The notes under the pieces are model-generated. The model made no database searches and was not told the origin of the DNA. It was given only the letters and a program-made list of their open reading frames with translations. From Henricia sp. BOLD:AAB3569 (taxonomy: Eukaryota > Echinodermata > Asteroidea > Spinulosida > Echinasteridae): a stretch of 64,000 nt of DNA. This document shows positions 47,854 to 60,600 of this stretch, in pieces (position 1 is the stretch's first letter; every line of letters begins with the position of its first letter). Where the stretch lies: NCBI GenBank assembly GCA_037783545.1, contig JBBELK010001103.1, positions 1-64,000 on the forward strand, in the 5' to 3' direction. Made by a program: the position numbers and the translations under genes.

Positions 47854-50800
47854 ATGACAAGTGCGCAATATAGAGAGTTTAGGGCATGCAAAATTTGAAG
47901 TTCGTCGGAACATTTTTCGACCTCCAAATTTGCCGACGTTTGGACCACACTTTGACCAAATTGCCGAGCCAAACTGCGTTGCGTTAACGACAGTCCGAAT
48001 GACTGAGCATGCGCACAACTCAGGAGTACCCCAAAGAGGTGTGTACAGACAGCCACGGTTTGCGTGAGAGCAGTCAGGAAGCCTCAACCCAGTTTTTTCT
48101 AAACTTTGAAATTTCTCTGCCATTTCCCGGCGAAAGTCTGTCAATTTTTTATGACAAGTGCGCAATATAGAGAGTTGAGGGCATGCAAAATTTGAAGTTC
48201 GTCGGAACATTTTTCGACCTCCAAATTTGCCGACGTTTGGACCACACTTTGACCAAATTGCCGAGCCAAACTGCGGTGCGTTAACGACAGTCCGAATGAC
48301 TGAGCATGCGCACAACTCAGGAGTACCCCAAAGAGGTGTGTACAGACAGCCACGGTTTGCGTGAGAGCAGTCAGGAAGCCTCAACCCAGTTTTTTCTAAA
48401 CTTTGAAATTTCTCTGCCATTTCCTGGCGAAAGTCTGTCAATTTTTTATGACAAGTGCGCAATATAGAGAGTTTAGGGCATGCAAAATTTTAAGTTCGTC
48501 GGAACATTTTTCGACCTCCAAATTTGCCGACGTTTGGACCACACTTTGACCAAATTGCCGAGCCAAACTGCGGTGCGTTAACGACAGTCCGAATGACTGA
48601 GCATGCGCACAACTCAGGAGTACCCCAAAGAGGTGTGTACAGACAGCCACGGTTTGCGTGAGAGCAGTCAGGAAGCCTCAACCCAGTTTTTTTCTAAACT
48701 TTGAAATTTCTCTGCCATTTCCCGGCGAAAGTCTGTCAATTTTGTATGACAAGTGCGCAATATAGAGAGTTTAGGGCATGCAAAATTTGAAGTTCGTCGG
48801 AACATTTTTCGACCTCCAAATTTGCCGACGTTTGGACCACACTTTGACCAAATTGCCGAGCCAAACTGCGTTGCGTTAACGACAGTCCGAATGACTGAGC
48901 ATGCGCACAACTCAGGAGTACCCCAAAGAGGTGTGTACAGACAGCCACGGTTTGCGTGAGAGCAGTCAGGAAGCCTCAACCCAGTTTTTTCTAAACTTTG
49001 AAATTTCTCTGCCATTTCCCGGCGAAAGTCTGTCAATTTTTTATGACAAGTGCGCAATATAGAGAGTTTAGGGCATGCAAAATTTGAAGTTCGTCGGAAC
49101 ATTTTTCGACCTCCAAATTTACCGACGTTTGGACCACACTTTGACCAAATTGCCGAGCCAAACTGCGGTGCGTTAACGACAGTCCGAATGACTGAGCATG
49201 CGCACAACTCAGGAGTACCCCAAAGAGGTGTGTACAGACAGCCACGGTTTGCGTGAGAGCAGTCAGGAAGCCTCAACCCAGTTTTTTCTAAACTTTGAAA
49301 TTTCTCTGCCATTTCCTGGCGAAAGTCTGTCAATTTTTTATGACAAGTGCGCAATATAGAGAGTTTAGGGCATGCAAAATTTTAAGTTCGTCGGAACATT
49401 TTTCGACCTCCAAATTTGCCGACGTTTGGACCACACTTTGACCAAATTGCCGAGCCAAACTGCGTTGCGTTAACGACAGTCCGAATGACTGAGCATGCGC
49501 ACAACTCAGGAGTACCCCAAAGAGGTGTGTACAGACAGCCACGGTTTGCGTGAGAGCAGTCAGGAAGCCTCAACCCAGTTTTTTCTAAACTTTGAAATTT
49601 CTCTGCCATTTCCCGGCGAAAGTCTGTCAATTTTTTATGACAAGTGCGCAATATAGAGAGTTTAGGGCATGCAAAATTTGAAGTTCGTCGGAACATTTTT
49701 CGACCTCCAAATTTGCCGACGTTTGGACCACACTTTGACCAAATTGCCGAGCCAAACTGCGGTGCGTTAACGACAGTCCGAATGACTGAGCATGCGCACA
49801 ACTCAGGAGTACCCCAAAGAGGTGTGTACAGACAGCCACGGTTTGCGTGAGAGCAGTCAGGAAGCCTCAACCCAGTTTTTTCTAAACTTTGAAATTTCTC
49901 TGCCATTTCCTGGCGAAAGTCTGTCAATTTTTTATGACAAGTGCGCAATATAGAGAGTTTAGGGCATGCAAAATTTGAAGTTCGTCGGAACATTTTTCGA
50001 CCTCCAAATTTGCCGACGTTTGGACCACACTTTGACCAAATTGCCGAGCCAAACTGCGTTGCGTTAACGACAGTCCGAATGACTGAGCATGCGCACAACT
50101 CAGGAGTACCCCAAAGAGGTGTGTACAGACAGCCACGGTTTGCGTGAGAGCAGTCAGGAAGCCTCAACCCAGTTTTTTCTAAACTTTGAAATTTCTCTGC
50201 CATTTCCCGGCGAAAGTCTGTCAATTTTTTATGACAAGTGCGCAATATAGAGAGTTTAGGGCATGCAAAATTTGAAGTTCGTCGGAACATTTTTCGACCT
50301 CCAAATTTGCCGACGTTTGGACCACACTTTGACCAAATTGCCGAGCCAAACTGCGGTGCGTTAACGACAGTCCGAATGACTGAGCATGCGCACAACTCAG
50401 GAGTACCCCAAAGAGGTGTGTACAGACAGCCACGGTTTGCGTGAGAGCAGTCAGGAAGCCTCAACCCAGTTTTTTCTAAACTTTGAAATTTCTCTGCCAT
50501 TTCCTGGCGAAAGTCTGTCAATTTTTTATGACAAGTGCGCAATATAGAGAGTTTAGGGCATGCAAAATTTTAAGTTCGTCGGAACATTTTTCGACCTCCA
50601 AATTTGCCGACGTTTGGACCACACTTTGACCAAATTGCCGAGCCAAACTGCGGTGCGTTAACGACAGTCCGAATGACTGAGCATGCGCACAACTCAGGAG
50701 TACCCCAAAGAGGTGTGTACAGACAGCCACGGTTTGCGTGAGAGCAGTCAGGAAGCCTCAACCCAGTTTTTTTCTAAACTTTGAAATTTCTCTGCCATTT

Positions 50801-51122
50801 CCCGGCGAAAGTCTGTCAATTTTGTATGACAAGTGCGCAATATAGAGAGTTTAGGGCATGCAAAATTTGAAGTTCGTCGGAACATTTTTCGACCTCCAAA
50901 TTTGCCGACGTTTGGACCACACTTTGACCAAATTGCCGAGCCAAACTGCGGTGCGTTAACGACAGTCCGAATGACTGAGCATGCGCACAACTCAGGAGTA
51001 CCCCAAAGAGGTGTGTACAGACAGCCACGGTTTGCGTGAGAGCAGTCAGGAAGCCTCAACCCAGTTTTTTCTAAACTTTGAAATTTCTCTGCCATTTCCT
51101 GGCGAAAGTCTGTCAATTTTTT
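47854..51122 (+). repeat. Mosaic of 'gcgttgcg' and 'attttaagttcg' units with a 7-monomer duplication
   Basis: Units with 'ctgcgttgcg' occur near 47978, 48870, 49462 and 50059. Units with 'gcaaaattttaag' occur near 48482, 49375 and 50563. The string of a 'ttttaag' unit, a seven-T tract and then 'caattttgtatg' is present at about 48431-48750 and again at 50511-50830, 2080 bp (7 x 297 + 1) apart. 'ttcctggcg' in place of 'ttcccggcg' also recurs in this interval. Confidence 0.78.
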
Positions 51123-54100
51123 ATGACAAGTGCGCAATATAGAGAGTTTAGGGCATGCAAAATTTGAAGTTCGTCGGAACATTTTTCGACCTCCAAATTT
51201 GCCGACGTTTGGACCACACTTTGACCAAATTGCCGAGCCAAACTGCGGTGCGTTAACGACAGTCCGAATGACTGACCATGCGCACAACTCAGGAGTACCC
51301 CAAAGAGGTGTGTACAGACAGCCACGGTTTGCGTGAGAGCAGTCAGGAAGCCTCAACCCAGTTTTTTCTAAACTTTGAAATTTCTCTGCCATTTCCCGGC
51401 GAAAGTCTGTCAATTTTTTATGACAAGTGCGCAATATAGAGAGTTTAGGGCATGCAAACTTTGAAGTTCGTCGGAACATTTTTCGACCTCCAAATTTGCC
51501 GACGTTTGGACCACACTTTGACCAAATTGCCGAGCCAAATTGCGGTGCGTTAACGACAGTCCGAATGACTGAGCATGCGCACAACTCAGGAGTACCCCAA
51601 AGAGGTGTGTACAGACAGCCACGGTTTGCGTGAGAGCAGTCAGGAAGCCTCAACCCAGTTTTTTCTAAACTTTGAAATTTCTCTGCCATTTCCCGGCGAA
51701 AGTCTGTCAATTTTTTATGACAAGTGCGCAATATAGAGAGTTTAGGGCATGCAAAATTTGAAGTTCGTCGGAACATTTTTCGACCTCCAAATTTGCCGAC
51801 GTTTGGACCACACTTTGACCAAATTGCCGAGCCAAACTGCGGTGCGTTAACGACAGTCCGAATGACTGACCATGCGCACAACTCAGGAGTACCCCAAAGA
51901 GGTGTGTACAGACAGCCACGGTTTGCGTGAGAGCAGTCAGGAAGCCTCAACCCAGTTTTTTCTAAACTTTGAAATTTCCCTGCCATTTCCCGGCGAAAGT
52001 CTGTCAATTTTTTATGACAAGTGCGCAATATAGAGAGTTTAGGGCATGCAAAATTTGAAGTTCGTCGGAACATTTTTCGACCTCCAAATTTGCCGACGTT
52101 TGGACCACACTTTGACCAAATTGCCGAGCCAAACTGCGGTGCGTTAACGACAGTCCGAATGACTGAGCATGCGCACAACTCAGGAATACCCCAAAGAGGT
52201 GTGTACAGACAGCCACGGTTTGCGTGAGAGCAGTCAGGAAGCCTCAACCCAGTTTTTTCTAAACTTTGAAATTTCTCTGCCATTTCCCGGCGAAAGTCTG
52301 TCAATTTTTTATGACAAGTGCGCAATATAGACAGTTTAGGGCATGCAAACTTTGAAGTTCGTCGGAACATTTTTCGACCTCCAAATTTGCCGACGTTTGG
52401 ACCACACTTTGACCAAATTGCCGAGCCAAACTGCGGTGCGTTAACGACAGTCCGAATGACTGAGCATGCGCACAACTCAGGAGTACCCCAAAGAGGTGTG
52501 TACAGACAGCCACGGTTTGCGTGAGAGCAGTCAGGAAGCCTCAACCCAGTTGTTTCTAAACTTTGAAATTTCTCTGCCATTTCCCGGCGAAAGTCTGTCA
52601 ATTTTTTATGACAAGTGCGCAATATAGAGAGTTTAGGGCATGCAAAATTTGAAGTTCGTCGGAACATTTTTCGACCTCCAAATTTGCCGACGTTTGGACC
52701 ACACTTTGACCAAATTGCCGAGCCAAACTGCGGTGCGTTAACGATAGTCCGAATGACTGAGCATGCGCACAACTCAGGAGTACCCCAAAGAGGTGTGTAC
52801 AGACAGCCACGGTTTGCGTGAGAGCAGTCAGGAAGCCTCAACCCAGTTTTTTCTAAACTTTGAAATTTCTCTGCCATTTCCCGGCGAAAGTCTGTCAATT
52901 TTTTATGACAAGTGCGCAATATAGAGAGTTTAGGGCATGCAAAATTTGAAGTTCGTCGGAACATTTTTCGACCTCCAAATTTGCCGACGTTTGGACCACA
53001 CTTTGACCAACTTGCCGAGCCAAACTGCGGTACGTTAACGACAGTCCGAATGACTGAGCATGCGCACAACTCAGGAGTACCCCAAAGAGGTGTGTACAGA
53101 CAGCCACGGTTTGCGTGAGAGCAGTCAGGAAGCCTCAACCCAGTTTTTTCTAAACTTTGAAATTTCTCTGCCATTTCCCGGCGAAAGTCTGTCAATTTTT
53201 TTATGACAAGTGCGCAATATAGAGAGTTTAGGGCATGCAAAATGTGAAGTTCGTCGGAACATTTTTCGACCTCCAAATTTGCCGACGTTTGGACCACACT
53301 TTGACCAAATTGCCGAGCCAAACTGCGGTGCGTTAACGACAGTCCGAATGACTGAGCATGCGCACAACTCAGGAGTACCCCAAAGAGGTGTGTACAGACA
53401 GCCACGGTTTGCGTGAGAGCAGTCAGGAAGCCTCAACCCAGTTTTTTCTAAACTTTGAAATTTCTCTGCCATTTCCCAGCGAAAGTCTGTCAATTTTTTA
53501 TGACAAGTGCGCAATATAGAGAGTTTAGGGCATGCAAAATTTGAAGTTCGTCGGAACATTTTTCGACCTCCAAATATGCCGACGTTTGGACCACACTTTG
53601 ACCAAATTGCCGAGCCAAACTGCGGTGCGTTAACGACAGTCCGAATGACTGAGCATGCGCACAACTCAGGAGTACCCCAAAGAGGTGTGTACAGACAGCC
53701 ACGGTTTGCGTGAGAGCAGTCAGGAAGCCTCAACCCAGTTTTTTCTAAACTTTGAAATTTCTCTGCCATTTCCCGGCGAAAGTCTGTCAATTTTGTATGA
53801 CAAGTGCGCAATATAGAGAGTTTAGGGCATGCAAAATTTGAAGTTCGTCGGAACATTTTTCGACCTCCAAATTTGCCGACGTTTGGACCACACTTTGACC
53901 AAATTGCCGAGCCAAACTGCGGTGCGTTAACGACAGTCCGAATGACTGAGCATGCGCACAACTCAGGAGTACCCCAAAGAGGTGTGTACAGACAGCCACG
54001 GTTTGCGTGAGAGCAGTCAGGAAGCCTCAACCCAGTCTTTTCTAAACTTTGAAATTTCTCTGCCATTTCCCGGCGAAAGTCTGTCAATTTTTTATGACAA

Positions 54101-54687
54101 GTGCGCAATATAGAGAGTTTATGGCATGCAAAATTTGAAGTTCGTCGGAACATTTTTCGACCTCCAAATTTGCCGACGTTTGGACCACACTTTGACCAAC
54201 TTGCCGAGCCAAACTGCGGTGCGTTAACGACAGTCCGAATGACTGAGCATGCGCACAACTCAGGAGTACCCCAAAGAGGTGTGTACAGACAGCCACGGTT
54301 TGCGTGAGAGCAGTCAGGAAGCCTCAACCCAGTTTTTTCTAAACTTTGAAATTTCTCTGCCATTTCCCGGCGAAAGTCTGTCAATTTTTTATGACAAGTG
54401 CGCAATATAGAGAGTTTAGGGCATGCAAAATGTGAAGTTCGTCGGAACATTTTTCGACCTCCAAATTTGCCGACGTTTGGACCACACTTTGACCAAATTG
54501 CCGAGCCAAACTGCGGTGCGTTAACGACAGTCCGAATGACTGAGCATGCGCACAACTCAGGAGTACCCCAAAGAGGTGTGTACAGACAGCCACGGTTTGC
54601 GTGAGAGCAGTCAGGAAGCCTCAACCCAGTTTTTTCTAAACTTTGAAATTTCTCTGCCATTTCCCGGCGAAAGTCTGTCAATTTCTT

Positions 54688-57600
54688 ATGACAAGTGCGC
54701 AATATAGAGAGTTTAGGGCATGCAAACTTTGAAGTTCGTCGGAACATTTTTCGACCTCCAAATTTGCCGACGTTTGGACCACACTTTGACCAAATTGCCG
54801 AGCCAAACTGCGGTGCGTTAACGACAGTCCGAATGACTGAGCATGCGCACAACTCAGGAGTACCCCAAAGAGGTGTGTACAGACAGCCACGGTTTGCGTG
54901 AGAGCAGTCATGAAGCCTCAACCAACCCAGTTTTTTCTAACTTTGAAATTTCTCTGCCATTTCCCGGCGAAAGTCTGTCAATTTTTTATGACAAGTGCGC
55001 AATATAGAGAGTTTAGGGCATGCAAACTTTGAAGTTCGTCGGAACATTTTTCGACCTCCAAATTTGCCGACGTTTGGACCACACTTTGACCAAATTGCCG
55101 AGCCAAACTGCGGTGCGTTAACGACAGTCCGAATGACTGAGCATGCGCACAACTCAGGAGTACCCCAAAGAGGTGTGTACAGACAGCCACGGTTTGCGTG
55201 AGAGCAGTCATGAAGCCTCAACCCAGTTTTTTCTAAACTTTGAAATTTCTCTGCCATTTCCCGGCGAAAGTCTGTCAATTTTTTATGACAAGTGCGCAAT
55301 ATAGATAGTTTAGGGCATGCAAAATTTGAAGTTCGTCGGAACATTTTTCGACCTCCAAATTTGCCGACGTTTGGACCACACTTTGACCAAATTGCCGAGC
55401 ACAAACTGCGGTGCGTTAACGACAGTCCGAATGACTGAGCATGCGCACAACTCAGGAGTACCCCAAAGAGGTGTGTACAGACAGCCACGTTTGCGTGAGA
55501 GCAGTCATGAAGCCTCAACCCAGTTTTTTCTAAACTTTGAAATTTCTCTGCCATTTCCCGGCGAAAGTCTGTCAATTTTTTATGACAAGTGCGCAATATA
55601 GAGAGTTTAGGGCATGCAAAATTTGAAGTTCGTCGGAACATTTTTCGACCTCCAAATTTGCCGACGTTTGGACCACACTTTGACCAAATTGCCGAGCCAA
55701 ACTGCGGTGCGTTAACGACAGTCCGAATGACTGAGCATGCGCACAACTCAGGAGTACCCCAAAGAGGTGTGTACAGACAGCCACGGTTTGCGTGAGAGCA
55801 GTCAGGAAGCCTCAACCCAGTTTTTTCTAAACTTTGAAATTTCTCTGCCATTTCCCGGCGAAAGTCTGTCAATTTTTTATGACAAGTGCGCAATATAGAG
55901 AGTTTAGGGCATGCAAAATTTGAAGTTCGTCGGAACATTTTTCGACCTCCAAATTTGCCGACGTTTGGACCACACTTTTGACCAAATTGCCGAGCCAAAC
56001 TGCGGTGCGTTAACGACAGTCCGAATGACTGAGCATGCGCACAACTCAGGAGTACCCCAAAGAGGTGTGTACAGACAGCCACGGTTTGCGTGAGAGCAGT
56101 CAGGAAGCCTCAACCCAGTTTTTTCTAAACTTTGAAATTTCTCTGCCATTTCCCGGCGAAAGTCTGTCAATTTCTTATGACAAGTGCGCAATATAGAGAG
56201 TTTAGGGCATGCAAACTTTGAAGTTCGTCGGAACATTTTTCGACCTCCAAATTTGCCGACGTTTGGACCACACTTTGACCAAATTGCCGAGCCAAACTGC
56301 GGTGCGTTAACGACAGTCCGAATGACTGAGCATGCGCACAACTCAGGAGTACCCCAAAGAGGTGTGTACAGACAGCCACGGTTTGCGTGAGAGCAGTCAT
56401 GAAGCCTCAACCCAGTTTTTTCTAAACTTTGAAATTTCTCTGCCATTTCCCGGCGAAAGTCTGTCAATTTTTTATGACAAGTGCGCAATATAGAGAGTTT
56501 AGGGCATGCAAACTTTGAAGTTCGTCGGAACATTTTTCGACCTCCAAATTTGCCGACGTTTGGACCACACTTTGACCAAATTGCCGAGCCAAACTGCGGT
56601 GCGTTAACGACAGTCCGAATGACTGAGCATGCGCACAACTCAGGAGTACCCCAAAGAGGTGTGTACAGACAGCCACGGTTTGCGTGAGAGCAGTCATGAA
56701 GCCTCAACCCAGTTTTTTTCTAACTTTGAAATTTCTCTGCCATTTCCCGGCGAAAGTCTGTCAATTTTTTATGACAAGTGCGCAATATAGAGAGTTTAGG
56801 GCATGCAAACTTTGAAGTTCGTCGGAACATTTTTCGACCTCCAAATTTGCCGAACGTTTGGACCACACTTTGACCAAATTGCCGAGCCAAACTGCGGTGC
56901 GTTAACGACAGTCCGAATGACTGAGCATGCGCACAACTCAGGAGTACCCCAAAGAGGTGTGTACAGACAGCCACGGTTTGCGTGAGAGCAGTCATGAAGC
57001 CTCAACCCAGTTTTTCTAACTTTGAAATTTCTCTGCCATTTCCCGGCGAAAGTCTGTCAATTTTTTATGACAAGTGCGCAATATAGATAGTTTAGGGCAT
57101 GCAAATTTGAAGTTCGTCGGAACATTTTTCGACCTCCAAATTTGCCGACGTTTGGACCACACTTTGACCAAATTGCCGAGCCAAACTGCGGTGCGTTAAC
57201 GACAGTCCGAATGACTGAGCATGCGCACAACTCAGGAGTACCCCAAAGAGGTGTGTACAGACAGCCACGGTTTGCGTGAGAGCAGTCATGAAGCCTCAAC
57301 CCAGTTTTTTCTAACTTTGAAATTTCTCTGCCATTTCCCGGCGAAAGTCTGTCAATTTTTTATGACAAGTGCGCAATATAGAGAGTTTAGGGCATGCAAA
57401 ATTTGAAGTTCGTCGGAACATTTTTCGACCTCCCAAATTTGCCGACGTTTGGACCACACTTTGACCAAATTGCCGAGCCAAACTGCGGTGCGTTAACGAC
57501 AGTCCGAATGACTGAGCATGCGCACAACTCAGGAGTACCCCAAAGAGGTGTGTACAGACAGCCACGGTTTGCGTGAGAGCAGTCAGGAAGCCTCAACCCA

Positions 57601-60600
57601 GTTTTTTCTAAACTTTGAAATTTCTCTGCCATTTCCGGCGAAAGTCTGTCAATTCTTATGACAAGTGCGCAATATAGAGAGTTTAGGCATGCAAACTTTG
57701 AAGTTCGTCGGAACATTTTTCGACCTCCAAATTTGCCGACGTTTGGACCACACTTTGACCAAATTGCCGAGCCAAACTGCGGTGCGTTAACGACAGTCCG
57801 AATGACTGAGCATGCGCACAACTCAGGAGTACCCCAAAGAGGTGTGTACAGACAGCCACGGTTTGCGTGAGAGCAGTCATGAAGCCTCAACCCAGTTTTT
57901 TTCTAAACTTTGAAATTTCTCTGCCATTCCCGGCGAAAGTCTGTCAATTTTTATGACAAGTGCGCAATATAGAGGAGTTTAGGGCATGCAAACTTTGAAG
58001 TTCGTCGGAACATTTTCGACCTCCAAATTGCCGACGTTTGGACCACACTTTGACCAAATTGCCGAGCCAAACTGCGGTGCGTTAACGACAGTCGAATGAC
58101 TGAGCATGCGCACAACTCAGGAGTACCCAAAGAGGTGTGTACAGACAGCCACGGTTTGCGTGAGAGCAGTCATGAAGCCTCAACCCAGTTTTTTCTAAAC
58201 TTTGAAATTTCTCTGCCATTTCCCGGCGAAAGTCTGTCAATTTTTTATGACAAGTGCGCAATATAGATAGTTTAGGCATGCAAAATTTGAAGTTCGTCGG
58301 AACATTTTTCGACCTCCAAATTTGCCGACGTTTGGACCACACTTTGACCAAATTGCCGAGCCAAACTGCGGTGCGTTAACGACAGTCCGAATGACTGAGC
58401 ATGCGCACAACTCAGGAGTACCCCAAAGAGGTGTGTACAGACAGCCACGGTTTGCGTGAGAGCAGTCATGAAGCCTCAACCCAGTTTTTTCTAAACTTTG
58501 AAATTTCTCTGCCATTTCCCGGCGAAAGTCTGTCAATTTTTATGACAAGTGCGCAATAGAGAGTTAGGGCTATGCAAAATTTGAAGTTCGTCGAACATTT
58601 TCGACCTCCAAATTTGCCGACGTTTGGACCACACTTTGACCAAATTGCCGAGCCAAACTGCGGTGCGTTAACGACAGTCCGAATGACTGAGCATGCGCAC
58701 AACTCAGGAGTACCCCAAAGAGGTGTGTACAGACAGCCACGGTTTGCGTGAGAGCAGTCAGGAAGCCTCAACCCAGTTTTTTCTAAACTTTGAAATTTCT
58801 CTGCCATTTCCCGGCGAAAGTCTGTCAATTTCTTATGACAAGTGCGCAATATAGAGAGTTTAGGGCATGCAAACTTTGAAGTTCGTCGGAACATTTTTCG
58901 ACCTCCAAATTTGCCGACGTTTGGACCACACTTTGACCAAATTGCCGAGCCAAACTGCGGTGCGTTAACGACAGTCCGAATGACTGAGCATGCGCACAAC
59001 TCAGGAGTACCCCAAAGAGGTGTGTACAGACAGCCACGGTTTGCGTAAGAGCAGTCATGAAGCCTCACCCAGTTTTTTCTAAACTTTGAAATTTCTCTGC
59101 CATTTCCCGGCGAAAGTCTGTCAATTTTTTATGACAAGTGCGCAATATAGAGAGTTTAGGGCATGCAAACTTTGAAGTTCGTCGGAACATTTTTCGACCT
59201 CCAAATTTGCCGACGTGTTTGGACCACACTTTGACCAAATTGCCGAGCCAAACTGCGGTGCGTAACGACAGTCCGAATGACTGAGCATGCGCCAACTCAG
59301 GAGTACCCCAAAGAGTGTGTACAGACAGCCACGGTTTGCGTGAAGCAGTCATGAAGCCTCAACCCAGTTTTTTCTAAACTTTGAAATTTCTCTGCCATTT
59401 CCCGGCGAAAGTCTGTCAATTTTTTATGACAAGTGCGCAATATAGATAGTTTAGGGCATGCAAAATTTGAAGTTCGTCGGAACATTTTCGACCTCCAAAT
59501 TTGCCGACGTTTGGACCACACTTTGACCAAATTGCCGAGCCAAACTGCGGTGCGTTAACGACAGTCCGAATGACTGAGCATGCGCACAACTCAGGAGTAC
59601 CCCAAAGAGGTGTGTACAGACAGCCACGGTTTGCGTGAGAGCAGTCAGAAGCCTCACCCAGTTTTTTCTAAACTTTGAAATTTCTCTGCCATTTCCCGGC
59701 GAAAGTCTGTCAATTTTTTATGACAAGTGCGCAATATAGAGAGTTTAGGGCAATGCAAAATTTGAAGTCGTCGGAACATTTTTCGACCTCCAAATTTGCC
59801 GACGTTTGGACCACACTTTGACCAAATTGCCGAGCCAACTGCGGTGCGTTAACGACAGTCCGAATGACTGAGCATGCGCACAACTCAGGAGTACCCCAAA
59901 GAGGTGTGTACAGACAGCCACGGTTTGCGTGAGAGCAGTCAGGAAGCCTCAACCCAGTTTTTTCTAAACTTTGAAATTTCTCTGCCATTTCCGGCGAAAG
60001 TCTGTCAATTTCTTATGACAAGTGCGCAATATAGAGAGTTTAGGGGCATGCAAACTTTGAAGTTCGTCGGAACATTTTTCGACCTCCAAATTTGCCGACG
60101 TTTGGACACACTTGACCAATTGCCGAGCCAAACTGCGGGTGCGTTAACGACAGTCCGAATGACTGAGCATGCGCACAACTCAGGAGTACCCCAAAGAGGT
60201 GTGTACAGACAGCCACGGTTTGCGTGAGAGCAGTCATGAAGCCTCAACCCAGTTTTTTCTAAACTTTGAAATTTCTCTGCCATTTCCCGGCGAAAGTCTG
60301 TCAATTTTTTATGACAAGTGCGCAATATAGAGAGTTTAGGGCATGCAAACTTTGAAGTTCGTCGGAACATTTTCGACCTCCAAATTTGCCGACGTTTGGA
60401 CCACACTTTGACCAAATTGCCGAGCCAAACTGCGGTGCGTTAACGACAGTCCGAATGACTGAGCATGCGCACAACTCAGGAGTACCCCAAAGAGGTGTGT
60501 ACAGACAGCCACGGTTTGCGTGAGAGCAGTCATGAAGCCTCAACCCAGTTTTTTCTAAACTTTGAAATTTCTCTGCCATTTCCCGGCGAAAGTCTGTCAA

